DNA of 64,000 nt, taken from assembly GCF_003053845.1 (NCBI RefSeq), contig NZ_QAYG01000001.1, forward strand, positions 124,001 to 188,000, written 5' to 3'. Below, in pieces: positions 53,504 to 61,598 of the stretch. Each line of letters starts with the position of its first letter. The first letter of the stretch is position 1. Below the pieces are notes generated by a model that worked only from the letters and a program-made list of their open reading frames with translations, made no database searches and was not told where the DNA came from. The DNA comes from Breoghania corrubedonensis. Its GTDB lineage: Bacteria; Pseudomonadota; Alphaproteobacteria; Rhizobiales; Stappiaceae. The position numbers were made by a program, and so were the translations under genes.

Positions 53504-54337
53504 CTACCGTCCCGCCATCTTCTCCGCCATGGCGGAGATCGTCTGCACGTAGACGTCTGCCTTGTTCCAGCCGCGCAGCGCCTTGTAGTTGGCCGTTCCC
53601 GGGCCCCAGGGCTGGCCGGGCCGCCAGCCGTAGGCCTTGAGGTAGTTGGCGGTCGAGGCCAACACGTCCGGTACGGAGCGGATGAGATCGCGGTGGCCGT
53701 TATGGTCGTAGTCGACTGCGTATTTCATGTAGTTGGAGGCGAGAAACTGGGTCTGGCCGATTTCGCCCGCCCAGGCGCCACGCATCTGCGAGGGGGCCAT
53801 GTCGCCGCGCGCGACGATCTTCAGCGCGCTGTCGAGTTCGTTGGTGAAGAAGGCGGACCGACGGCAGTCGAAGGCAAGGGTGGCCAGCGAGCGCATGACC
53901 GGCATGGAACCGCTATTGGCGCCGAAACCGGTCTCGAGCCCTCAGATGGAGACGATGATTTCCGGTGGCACGCCGAAGTCGCGTTCGATGCGATCAAAAA
54001 GCCGGCGGTTGTTGCCGATATAGGACCGCCCCCGGCTGATCATCGCGTTGGAAACGCGGCGGCGGTAAAACTGGTTGAAGCTCAGCTTGAAAGACTTCTG
54101 AGAGCGATCGAGGCGGACGACCCTGGGATCGTAGCGCACACCGGACAGCGCGCTCTCGATAACGCCGCGCGAGGCGACGCGCCGGGCGGCGGCATCGCTC
54201 TTGTAAGCGGCAAGCCAGGCATCGAAGCCAGACCCGTCATTGCCGCACGACGCCGCACCCGCGGCCCCCGAGAACGCGAGCGAGCCCAGCAGGACCGCCG
54301 CGACACGCAAAAACCCGACCCCGCCCCTGAACCGCAT
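53504..54337 (-). pseudogene. Lytic murein transglycosylase (MltB-like) with in-frame TGA
   Basis: The frame starting at ATG 54337 (GGAG six bases upstream) has a signal peptide (VAAVLLGSLAFSGAAGA) and an SLT_2/MltB-type domain (YRRRVSNAMISRGRSYIGNN, DFGVPPEIIVSI). It then meets TGA at 53942-53944 and continues in the same frame as GLETGFGANSGSMPVMRSLA through AWAGEIGQTQFLASNYMKYA to the normal end. In MltB relatives this place reads I-W-G-x-E-T-x-F/W-G, so a Trp codon TGG has become TGA. The catalytic Glu lies three codons later. Total length 277 codons fits the family. Either a nonsense mutation or a sequence error; otherwise it would cleave peptidoglycan glycan strands in the periplasm. 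Confidence 0.85.
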
Positions 54338-54429
54338 CATCGCCTCCGGCATGACAGCAACATGGCGGTTACTATTGCCATGCCGGAGGAGATAGGCAAT
54401 CGGCCTTTTGCCGGTCGGATGATGGCGGC

Positions 54430-55614
54430 TCAGATGACGGCCAGCGCCTCGTCGATATCGGCGAGCAGGTCGTCCACATGCTCCAGGCCGACGGAGAAGC
54501 GCAGCATGCCGCCGGTGATCCCCATTTCCAGCCGCGCCTCTTCGGCGACACTCTGGTGGGTCGTTGTGGCCGGATGGCAGATGATGCTCTTGGCGTCGCC
54601 CAGATTGTTGGAGATCTTGATGATGTCGAGCGCGTTGCAGAAGGAGAAGGCCGCTTCCTTGCCGCCGGCGAGCTCGAAGGCGACGAGGGTGGAACCGCCC
54701 GTCATCTGCTTCTTCACGATGTCCGCCTGGGGGTGATCCGCGCGGCCAGGATAGATCAGCTTCGAGACGGCCTTGTGGTCGGCCAGGAAATCGGCGATGC
54801 GGCCGGCACTCTCGGTCTGGCGCTCGATGCGCAGCGGCAGGGTCTCCAGCCCCTTCAGCATCACCCAGGCATTGAACGGCGACATGCTCGGCCCGGTGTG
54901 CTTGAAGAACGGATGGAATTCCTCCTCGATCCATTCTTCGTCCGACAGAACGATACCGCCCAGACACCGGCCCTGGCCGTCAATGTGCTTGGTGGCGGAA
55001 TAGACGACGGTGTCGGCGCCGAGCTTCAGCGGCGACTGCCACAGCGCGGTGGCGAAGACGTTGTCGACGACGAGGCGGGCGCCGGCTTCATGCGCGATGT
55101 CGGCGACGGCGGCGATATCGACCACGCTCAGCGTCGGGTTGGTCGGGGATTCCAGGAACATCACGCGGGTGTTGGGCCTGACCGCCGCCTTCCATTCCTC
55201 GATCTTCGTGCCGTCGACCAGCGTCGCTTCCACGCCGAAGCGCGGCAACACGGTTTCGGCGATATAGCGGCACGAGCCGAACAGCGCCTTGGCCGCGACG
55301 ATGTGCTCTCCGGCGCGCACCGAGGCCAACAGCGCGGCGGTGACGGCGGCCATGCCGCTGGCGGTCGCCCGCGCGGCGCCCGCGCCTTCCAGCTCGCACA
55401 TGCGCGTTTCGAACATGTCGACAGTGGGATTGGCATAGCGTGAATAGACGAAGCCCGGATCGTCGCCGTTGAAGCGCGCCTCGGCCTTCTCCGCGCTCGG
55501 ATAGACGAAGCCTTGCGTCAGGAAGAGCGCTTCGGAGGTTTCGTTGAACGGACTACGCAATGCGCCGCCATGCACCAGTCTGGTTGCCGGACGCCAGTCT
55601 TTCTCGTTCGTCAT
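54430..55614 (-). CDS. metZ: O-succinylhomoserine sulfhydrylase
   Basis: A 394-residue PLP enzyme of the Cys/Met metabolism family that makes homocysteine from O-succinylhomoserine and sulfide. The PLP lysine is in VVYSATKHIDGQGRCLGG, preceded by NPTLSVVDI and LVVDNVFATALWQSPL; the C-terminus has LEMGITGGMLRFSVGLEHVD. MetZ is preferred over MetY/MetB from length and the start TRLVHGGALRSPFNETSEAL. ATG 55614 has GGAG six bases upstream. It is preceded by a SAM-II riboswitch and a terminator hairpin in the leader, so SAM should repress it. Confidence 0.94.
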   Translation of the reverse strand: MTNEKDWRPATRLVHGGALRSPFNETSEALFLTQGFVYPSAEKAEARFNGDDPGFVYSRYANPTVDMFETRMCELEGAGAARATASGMAAVTAALLASVRAGEHIVAAKALFGSCRYIAETVLPRFGVEATLVDGTKIEEWKAAVRPNTRVMFLESPTNPTLSVVDIAAVADIAHEAGARLVVDNVFATALWQSPLKLGADTVVYSATKHIDGQGRCLGGIVLSDEEWIEEEFHPFFKHTGPSMSPFNAWVMLKGLETLPLRIERQTESAGRIADFLADHKAVSKLIYPGRADHPQADIVKKQMTGGSTLVAFELAGGKEAAFSFCNALDIIKISNNLGDAKSIICHPATTTHQSVAEEARLEMGITGGMLRFSVGLEHVDDLLADIDEALAVI

Positions 55615-55630
55615 TCGATGCTCCAGATAC

Positions 55631-55659
55631 AAAAAAACCCGGTCGCAGATGGCCGGGCT
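55631..55659 (-). terminator. Intrinsic terminator in the metZ leader
   Basis: On the minus strand GCCCGG, a short loop and CCGGG are followed by seven T. It sits between the SAM-II aptamer and the metZ Shine-Dalgarno. The upstream arm can alternatively pair with CCGGG at 55667-55673, forming an antiterminator that ends in the aptamer's 3' edge. Confidence 0.8.
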
Positions 55660-55670
55660 CCAAAGCACCC

Positions 55671-55730
55671 GGTCTTTTTAGCGACTTATTTAACGTGGCT
55701 GCAAGCCGACCGGCCCAAATCACCACGGGA
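55671..55730 (-). ncRNA. SAM-II riboswitch aptamer
   Basis: The minus strand has the SAM-II core in order: CCGTGGTGATTTG, a GGCCGGTCGG segment, CTTGCAGCCACGTTAAATAA and GTCGCTAAAAAG. This matches the alphaproteobacterial metA/metZ consensus nearly base for base. SAM-II folds as an H-type pseudoknot around SAM. Located 57-116 bases before the metZ start codon. The downstream hairpins suggest control by termination rather than only by Shine-Dalgarno masking. Confidence 0.95.
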
Positions 55731-55739
55731 TCGTTGACC

Positions 55740-55768
55740 TGAATACGTCAAGAGCGGCTTGGCGTCAA
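55740..55768 (-). promoter_or_regulatory. metZ promoter
   Basis: TTGACG (minus strand 55768-55763), a 17-base spacer and TATTCA (55745-55740) place the transcription start near 55733, immediately before the SAM-II aptamer. The -35 is strong; the -10 is weaker. Confidence 0.6.
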
Positions 55769-55846
55769 TGCGGGGATCGGTTAAGGGGGTACCGGATAAG
55801 GCGAGGGGCCCGGCAAGGGCGACAGGCCAGATCAGCGCGAAAGGCG

Positions 55847-56956
55847 ATGAACGACATGACAGACGCACCGGCCGGCATCCTGCCGGCGCACATGATCGAG
55901 GCGCTTTTCGCAAGTGGCGGCATCGTGGCGGACCGGACGTTCGATGACGATCAGATCCAGCCGGCGAGCCTCGACCTGAGACTTGGCAAGATCGCCTGGC
56001 GGGTGCGCGCCTCCTTTCTGCCCGGGCCCGGCAAGTCGGTCGCCAGCAAGCTCGACCGGCTGAAGCTGCACGAATTCGACCTGACCGGCGGCGCCGTTCT
56101 GGAGACGGGCTGCGTCTATATCGTGCCGCTGCTGGAAGAACTGGACCTGCCCGCCGATGTCGCGGCCGCGACCAATCCGAAAAGTTCCACCGGCCGGCTC
56201 GACGTGTTCACGCGGGTGATCACCGATGAGGGCCAGGAATTCGACACGGTGCCGGCGGGATACAGCGGCGCGCTCTATGCCGAAATCAGCCCGAAGACCT
56301 TCCCCGTGCTGGTGCGCACGGGCACGCGGCTTTCGCAGATCCGGTTCCGGCGCGGGCATCCGACGGTTTCCGACGAGGAACTGACCGGCATCGACGCGGC
56401 GGCGGAACTGATCACCGGCGGCCATGCGCGTATCGGCGGCGGGCTTCAGCTTTCCATCGATCTCGCCGGCACGGGCAAGGACAGGCTCGTCGGGTTTCGC
56501 GCCAAGCGGCACACCGGCGTCATCGACATGGACGTGAAGGCGGCGCACGATCCGCTCGATTTCTGGGAGCCGATCCACCGGCGCGGGGCGGCGGAACTCA
56601 TTCTCGATCCGAACGAATTCTATATCCTCGTCTCGCGCGAGGCGGTGCACGTGCCGCCCGATCTGGCGGCCGAAATGGTGCCGTTCGATCCGCTTGTGGG
56701 CGAATTCCGGGTCCATTACGCCGGCTTCTTCGATCCCGGCTTCGGGCATTCGGAGATCGGCGGGGCCGGCTCGCGCGCCGTGCTGGAGGTGCGCTCGCAC
56801 GACGTGCCCTTCATGCTCGACCACGGCCAGACCGTGGGCAGGCTCGTCTACGAGCGCATGGCGGAGCGGCCGAGGACGCTCTACGGCGAGGGCATCGGCT
56901 CCAACTACCAGGGCCAGGCGCTGAAGCTGTCGAAGCATTTCAGGGCGATGGAGTAG
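55847..56956 (+). CDS. dcd: 2'-deoxycytidine 5'-triphosphate deaminase (double-length Dcd)
   Basis: A 369-residue protein with two dCTP-deaminase/dUTPase-type beta folds in tandem. The first contains IQPASLDLRLGKIAWRV and ATNPKSSTGRLDVFTRVITD; the second HTGVIDMDVKAAHDPLDFWE and GAGSRAVLEVRSHDVPFML. It converts dCTP to dUTP (and in some families onward to dUMP) for thymidylate synthesis. This fused form is frequent in alphaproteobacteria; the classic enzyme is about 190 residues. ATG 55847 with AAGG two bases upstream; ATG 55856 (third residue onward) is an alternative. Divergent from metZ. Confidence 0.9.
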   Translation: MNDMTDAPAGILPAHMIEALFASGGIVADRTFDDDQIQPASLDLRLGKIAWRVRASFLPGPGKSVASKLDRLKLHEFDLTGGAVLETGCVYIVPLLEELDLPADVAAATNPKSSTGRLDVFTRVITDEGQEFDTVPAGYSGALYAEISPKTFPVLVRTGTRLSQIRFRRGHPTVSDEELTGIDAAAELITGGHARIGGGLQLSIDLAGTGKDRLVGFRAKRHTGVIDMDVKAAHDPLDFWEPIHRRGAAELILDPNEFYILVSREAVHVPPDLAAEMVPFDPLVGEFRVHYAGFFDPGFGHSEIGGAGSRAVLEVRSHDVPFMLDHGQTVGRLVYERMAERPRTLYGEGIGSNYQGQALKLSKHFRAME

Positions 56957-57097
56957 CCGGCGCCGATCGGCCACGGGGCCAGTCCGGAACTTTTCGCGGA
57001 ACAAGGCCTTTCACCAGAGCGACGGGTGTTGGAGGTTTCTGGACAGGCGGTCAATTGGATGGCCGGGTTGCGTCGTATGCGAGCGACACATTCGGTT

Positions 57098-57199
57098 GTC
57101 ATCCCCGCGCAGGCGGGGAACCAGTGACCCCGGGCGCTTCTATCCGGGCACGGAAGTTGGGCCTCTGGAATGCTGGATCCCCGCCTGCGCGGGGATGAC
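57098..57199. repeat. Perfect 22-bp inverted repeat element
   Basis: The left arm at 57098-57119 (GTCATCCCCGCGCAGGCGGGGA) would be perfectly complementary to the right arm at 57178-57199; each arm is itself a small palindrome. The 58-base centre holds further GC-rich dyads. It fills the gap after dcd. It resembles the widespread GTCATnCCCGCG family of bacterial palindromic repeats. Confidence 0.85.
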
Positions 57200-57210
57200 A
57201 ATCGAGAGCG

Positions 57211-58239
57211 GTGGAGCAAGGGGGAGGCGTGAGGGAAACGAGCGACAGCGACGCCATCGATGACGAGGCGGCGGCCTGCCACAACGCCGAACCCGGCCGC
57301 GGCCGGTCGGCGTCAAGACCCTCGCAGATCCCCCTGCGCGGACTTCTCGACGTCCTCTGGCGGGTCGCTCACCAGATCGTCATCGACCGGGTGATGCTGG
57401 TGGCCGCCGGCGCCACCTATTATTTCCTGCTGGCGCTGTTTCCCGGCCTTGCCGCCTTCGTGGCGCTTTACGGGCTCGTCGCCAATCCGCTGACCATCGC
57501 CGATCACGTGCAGGCGCTGGAGGGCATCGCCCCGGCGGCGGCCATCGGCCTCATCCACGCCCAGCTGGAGGCGCTCGCCTCCCAGACCCGCAACACGCTC
57601 AATTTCGCCTTTTACGGCGGCCTCGCCGTATCGCTGTGGAGCGTGAACGCGGCGATCAAGGCGCTGTTCGAGGCGATGAACATCGCCTACAACGAAGCGG
57701 AGAAGCGCAGTATCCTGCGGCTGAACCTGATTTCGCTGGGTTTCACGATGGGGGCGATCTTCACCGGCGCGCTTCTTGTCCTTGCCATCGGCGTGATCCC
57801 GACGGTACTTGCCTTCGTCGATCTCGGCGACTTGGCGGGTCGGCTGATCGGGCTCACCCGCTGGCCGGTGCTGTTGGCGGTGATCGGCTTCGGCATCACG
57901 CTGATCTACCGCTTCGGTCCGAGCCGGGAGCGGGCGAAATGGCGCTGGCTCAGCTGGGGCGGACTGCTGGCCACCCCGCTGTGGCTCGCCGCCTCCTTCG
58001 CGTTTTCCTACTACATCGAGAATTTCGCCGACTACAACGCCACCTACGGCACGCTGGGTGCGGTCATCGGCCTGATGGTGTGGATCTGGATTTCCGTGGT
58101 CATCCTTATCGTGGGCGCGGAACTCAACGCCGAACTGGAGCACCAGACGGCCCGCGATTCCACCACCGGCACGCCCCTGCCGATGGGCGAACGCGGCGCG
58201 ATGGTCGCCGACACGTTGGGGAGGGCCCGCAAGGGGTAG
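57211..58239 (+). CDS. YihY/BrkB-family inner-membrane protein
   Basis: 342 residues with a polar N-terminal 45 residues, about six membrane helices and an Arg/Lys-rich tail. Family signatures: AAGATYYFLLALFPGLAAFV, SLWSVNAAIKALFEAMNIAY and YATYGTLGAVIGLMVWIWIS-type end (here NATYGTLGAVIGLMVWIWIS). Once annotated as ribonuclease BN or virulence factor BrkB; the actual role is unknown. GTG 57211 is used because it follows the repeat element directly; GTG 57229 is in frame but AGGGGGAGG is too close to it. Confidence 0.87.
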   Translation: MEQGGGVRETSDSDAIDDEAAACHNAEPGRGRSASRPSQIPLRGLLDVLWRVAHQIVIDRVMLVAAGATYYFLLALFPGLAAFVALYGLVANPLTIADHVQALEGIAPAAAIGLIHAQLEALASQTRNTLNFAFYGGLAVSLWSVNAAIKALFEAMNIAYNEAEKRSILRLNLISLGFTMGAIFTGALLVLAIGVIPTVLAFVDLGDLAGRLIGLTRWPVLLAVIGFGITLIYRFGPSRERAKWRWLSWGGLLATPLWLAASFAFSYYIENFADYNATYGTLGAVIGLMVWIWISVVILIVGAELNAELEHQTARDSTTGTPLPMGERGAMVADTLGRARKG

Positions 58240-58245
58240 CGCTGG

Positions 58246-58269
58246 ATCACCCGGACTGCGCCGGGTGAT
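58246..58269. repeat. REP-like hairpin, partial copy 3
   Basis: ATCACCCGG-ACTGCG-CCGGGTGAT is a 9-bp perfect stem identical in its arms to the hairpin in the repeat at 17211-17300. It lies between two convergent genes and may act as a transcription block in both directions. Confidence 0.8.
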
Positions 58270-58318
58270 GACGGCGGAGCGATTGAAGGATGGGTCGCTT
58301 GCCGCCCCCCGCCTCGCC

Positions 58319-59122
58319 TCAACCCTGCGCCTCGGCCTCCACGCTGCGGCGCAACTCCGCCAGTTCGCGGCGCAGCGCCCTCACCTCCTCCAGCACGATG
58401 CCGGTTTCCGAATGGATCGCCTGACGGTCGGCCTCCGCGATCTGGTCGTGCTCCTCCTGCATGGCGGAGACGATGATACCGATGAAGAGGTTGAGCACGG
58501 TGAAGGCGGTGGCCAGGATAAAGGGCAGGAAGAAGATCCAGGCAAGCGGATGCGCCTCCATGACGGGACGCACGATGCCCATCGACCAGCTTTCCAGCGT
58601 CATGATCTGGAACAGCGTGTAGGCCGAGGCGCCGAGCGAGCCGAACCATTCGGGAAACGTCTCGCCATAGAGGTTCGTCGCCATGACAGAGAAGATGTAG
58701 AAGACCAGGCTCATCAGGAGCACGATGGAGCCGAGGCCGGGGAGCGCTGCGATCAGCCCGCCGATGACGCGTTGCAGCGATGGCACGGCGGAGACGAGCC
58801 TCAGTACCCGAAGAACGCGCAGCGCCCGCAGCACCGACAGAGCACCGGTCGCCGGCACCAGCGCGACCGCGACGACGAAAAAGTCGAACAGGCTCCACGG
58901 CCGGCGGAAGAACGAGAGCCGGAAGACGAAGATCCGCAGCGCGATCTCGACCACGAAGATGGCGATGACAGCATGGTCGACGGCACTCAGCAGGCCGCCG
59001 ATCGCACCGGTGATGGTGGGGCTTGTTTCCAGCCCGAGCGTCACCGCATTGAGGACGATGATGGAGATGATCGTCCATTCCCACGGCCTTGACTGGACGA
59101 TTTCCCGCAGCCTGTCACGCAT
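58319..59122 (-). CDS. Voltage-gated sodium channel (NaChBac/NavAb family)
   Basis: A 267-residue single-domain, six-helix ion channel. The S4 sensor has four arginines at three-residue spacing (LRALRVLRVLRLV; R99, R102, R105, R108). The selectivity filter is TLESWSM at 175-181, the motif of Na+-selective NavAb, followed by GIVRPVMEAHPLAWIFF. S6 is FTVLNLFIGIIVSAM, and the C-terminal 30 residues form a coiled coil expected to hold a homotetramer. ATG 59122 with GGGGTGAAC upstream. Bacterial Nav channels are linked to motility and pH responses, but the role here is unknown. Single gene. Confidence 0.9.
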   Translation of the reverse strand: MRDRLREIVQSRPWEWTIISIIVLNAVTLGLETSPTITGAIGGLLSAVDHAVIAIFVVEIALRIFVFRLSFFRRPWSLFDFFVVAVALVPATGALSVLRALRVLRVLRLVSAVPSLQRVIGGLIAALPGLGSIVLLMSLVFYIFSVMATNLYGETFPEWFGSLGASAYTLFQIMTLESWSMGIVRPVMEAHPLAWIFFLPFILATAFTVLNLFIGIIVSAMQEEHDQIAEADRQAIHSETGIVLEEVRALRRELAELRRSVEAEAQG

Positions 59123-59292
59123 GTTCACCCCGGTTCCCAAAGGCGGCCCTCACGGCCGCGGTTTGCCGATGCGATGTAGGTGGAGATACGGGGTCTGCCA
59201 AGGGCTGATGCCGCAAAGACAGTTCGCGAGGCGGAGCGCGCTCCTCCTGTTGAAAGCCTGGGGCCTGCGCCTCCGCGCCCACGCTATTCCGC

Positions 59293-59321
59293 TTGACAGG
59301 ACGGGTCCGGACACGGAAAAG
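59293..59321 (+). promoter_or_regulatory. tRNA-Gly promoter
   Basis: TTGACA at 59293-59298 and GAAAAG at 59316-59321, spacer 17, put the start a few bases before the tRNA at about 59328. The -35 is perfect and the -10 weak. Confidence 0.55.
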
Positions 59322-59333
59322 AGACAGTGCTTC

Positions 59334-59407
59334 GCGGGTGTAGCTCAATGGTAGAGCAGAAGCTTCCCAAGCTTACGACGAGGGTTCGATTCCCTTCACC
59401 CGCTCCA
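59334..59407 (+). tRNA. tRNA-Gly (anticodon CCC)
   Basis: 74 bases including an encoded CCA. The acceptor stem GCGGGTG pairs with CACCCGC. The D-arm is GCTCAATGGTAGAGC, the anticodon loop TTCCCAA gives CCC at positions 34-36, and the T-arm is AGGGTTCGATTCCCTT. The outer pair of the anticodon stem is G-A. The discriminator and CCA are T-CCA. Its 3' half overlaps the end of the opposite-strand glycosyltransferase frame. Confidence 0.95.
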
Positions 59408-61598
59408 CCCCCTCCCCCCTTTCATTCGTGCGTCTTGCACCGCTGGTTCCGGCTTCCTTCGACCGCCGCCGCCTGGCAAGGCCATGGTTCGTCTTGCGCC
59501 AATGGAACGGGCGAAGAACGAGTTCCACCACCGCGACGGCGAAGGCTGCGCTCATCATCAGCCAGTAGAGCGGAAGGCCCGCCCAGTCGAGCGGCCGAAT
59601 GCGCAGCCGCCGGCGCCGCGCGGCCCGCAACATCGCGAACGCGGATGCGCCATAGCCGGCGATCAGGCACGCCGTGCCGGCACCCATAACCGTTGCATCG
59701 GCGAGACCGCGCAGGCGCGGTACCAGCGTATCGTCGAACGCGTAAAGCGCGATGACGGCGAGAAAGGCGGGGTGAGCGACGAGGGCCAGCGCGGTTCCCG
59801 CAAACAGCAACACGGTGACGGCGAAGTTGACGGGGCCCAGATCCCGCCAGAGTTGACGCGGGCTTTGGGTGTGGACGAGCCATGTCTGCAGCCAGCCCTT
59901 GTGCCAGCGCACCCGCTGGTTCAACCACGCGGAAAAGGTGAGCGGCGCCTCCTCCCATGTGGTGGATTCCACCGTGACGATGCGCCAGCCATCGCGCACC
60001 AGACGGATGCCGATATCGATGTCCTCGGTGACGTTGTGCGGGTCCCAGCCGCCGCAATCCTCCAGCGCGCGCCTGCGAAAATGGTTCGAGGTCCCGCCCA
60101 GTGGCAAAAGCAGATCGCGCCCCGCCATCCAGGGCAGCAGGATGTCGAACAATGTCGCGTATTCCAGCGCGAACTGGCGGGTGAAGAAGGTCTCTTCCGC
60201 ATGGTCGATGGCAAGGCGCGCCTGAACGCAGCCGACCGATGGCGGGGCGGAGGCAAAGAGCCGGGCGCATTTCACGAGTTGATCCGGCTCCGGCCTGTCC
60301 TCCGCATCGTAGACCGTGACGAGATCGCCGCGCGCGAACCGCATGGCATAGGAAAGCGCCTTGGGCTTGGTGCGCGGGCCCTTGGCGGGCACGACGAGGA
60401 TTTCGAAGGGGGGACCGGGAATGGCGCGGGCAAGGGCTGCGCGGGTTTCGGCGTCGTCCTCTTCCACCAGGAACTTGATGTCGAGGCGCGAACGCGGATA
60501 GGCGAGCCGCGCCATAGCGGCAACGAGATCCCCGGCGACGGCGGCTTCCCGGTAGAGCGGGATCAACACCGTGTAGAGCGGCCAGTCGGGCCCGCGCGGC
60601 ATGCGCCCGCGGCGCAGCGGATGTTCCACGCCATCGAAGAGCCCCGCACAAAAGCGCGCGGTGCTGCCTGCGAGAAAGAACAGGCCCGCAAGGGCCATCA
60701 GCAGACCGGGAGCGAAGAAGGCGGCCGCCAGAACCGGGGCGAAAAGCGCCACGGCGCGCAAGGTGGAGGCCGCGCTGGCGAACAGGCGGGTATGGGCGGC
60801 GGAATATTCCGGCCGGGCGACGGCCAGCCCATGGACGGCGGAATGGATGGCGGCGGCGCGGGCGAGGCTTTCCGGCGTGGTGATGGCGATGCGGGACGCG
60901 ACCCGGGGATCGCGACGCACCCGCGCGATAACCTCCCCCACGCTGGCAGGGCGCGGCGCCAGGGCAACGGTCTTGCCTTCGGCCGCGCGTTCCCCGTCAC
61001 CACTCCCGACACCTTCGCTTTTTCCCTGCCCGTCCAGCGCCAGCACCGCGAGCCGGGCCGGATCGGCACGCACGAGCGATGGCGCCAGCCGTGGATCCGG
61101 CCTCAGGGCGGAGAACTCCAGAAAGCGCACACCAAGCGTGGCCGCCAGATGACGGTAATAGGCCTCACGCGAAAGAAGGCCGCGCGCAAGAAGGAGGTCC
61201 GCCGCGCAGGCGCCGCGCGTGTCGGCTTCCAGCGCCGCGGCGGCAAGAATGCTCACCGACACGCCATGATGCGCAAGGAAACGGATATCGTCGGGAAGTT
61301 CGGGCGTCTGTGGCGGGCGAAACGGCTCGGGAGCGGTTGGATCGGGAAAGTCGGGATCGGGAAAGGCCCGCTTCACGGCGATGTGGGCACGTGGAGCGTG
61401 CAGGAAGGCTGCCTCCCCGATATCGCTCAAACCGCCATGACTTGTACCGCTATCACCAGACCCGGTATCACCAGACCCGATATCACCAGACCCGATATCG
61501 CTGAAGCCGGCACGAGACGGCTCGTGATAATCGGCACGGTCGTCCGACCACGTACTCAACGGCTTCCCCCCGGCCCCGCAATAAACTAATGTCCGCAC
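59373..61598 (-). CDS. Membrane glycosyltransferase family 2 protein with MshEN-like N-terminal domain
   Basis: Up to 741 residues. The N-terminus contains imperfect D-I-G-S-G repeats, then a helical domain (ACAADLLLARGLLSREAYYR followed by HLAATLGVRFLEF) resembling the MshEN/GspE N-domain. Two membrane helices (about 282-325) precede a processive-type GT-A domain: TVLIPLYREAAV, DAED near 429, GGTSNHFRRRALEDCGGWDP, TED near 522 and QRVRWHKGW near 559. At least three C-terminal helices follow. It is probably an inner-membrane polysaccharide synthase-type enzyme. The GTG start at 61598 lacks a clear Shine-Dalgarno and the true start may be downstream (e.g. GTG 61376). The last 12 codons (ending VKGIEPSS) are antisense to tRNA-Gly. 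Confidence 0.85.
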   Translation of the reverse strand: MRTLVYCGAGGKPLSTWSDDRADYHEPSRAGFSDIGSGDIGSGDTGSGDSGTSHGGLSDIGEAAFLHAPRAHIAVKRAFPDPDFPDPTAPEPFRPPQTPELPDDIRFLAHHGVSVSILAAAALEADTRGACAADLLLARGLLSREAYYRHLAATLGVRFLEFSALRPDPRLAPSLVRADPARLAVLALDGQGKSEGVGSGDGERAAEGKTVALAPRPASVGEVIARVRRDPRVASRIAITTPESLARAAAIHSAVHGLAVARPEYSAAHTRLFASAASTLRAVALFAPVLAAAFFAPGLLMALAGLFFLAGSTARFCAGLFDGVEHPLRRGRMPRGPDWPLYTVLIPLYREAAVAGDLVAAMARLAYPRSRLDIKFLVEEDDAETRAALARAIPGPPFEILVVPAKGPRTKPKALSYAMRFARGDLVTVYDAEDRPEPDQLVKCARLFASAPPSVGCVQARLAIDHAEETFFTRQFALEYATLFDILLPWMAGRDLLLPLGGTSNHFRRRALEDCGGWDPHNVTEDIDIGIRLVRDGWRIVTVESTTWEEAPLTFSAWLNQRVRWHKGWLQTWLVHTQSPRQLWRDLGPVNFAVTVLLFAGTALALVAHPAFLAVIALYAFDDTLVPRLRGLADATVMGAGTACLIAGYGASAFAMLRAARRRRLRIRPLDWAGLPLYWLMMSAAFAVAVVELVLRPFHWRKTNHGLARRRRSKEAGTSGARRTNERGEGVERVKGIEPSS
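61451..61495 (-). repeat. 15-bp tandem repeat in the glycosyltransferase 5' region
   Basis: Three 15-bp units (TATCACCAGACCCGG/A on the plus strand), two of them identical, with a degenerate fourth. Being a multiple of three they keep the frame and encode D-I/T-G-S-G repeats. Copy number may vary between strains. Confidence 0.85.

Noticed and set aside
53942-53944. Selenocysteine codon at the TGA in the MltB-like gene
   Set aside because: Relatives have Trp, not Cys, at this place, and no SECIS-like hairpin is evident just downstream. A nonsense change is simpler.
53942-54967. A separate 341-residue protein starting at 54967
   Set aside because: Its first 200 residues are antisense-like overlap with metZ. 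The real coding part begins at 54337 and continues past the TGA as a transglycosylase.
59334-59407. tRNA-Gly as an integration attachment site
   Set aside because: I see no integrase and no duplicate of the tRNA 3' end in the window.
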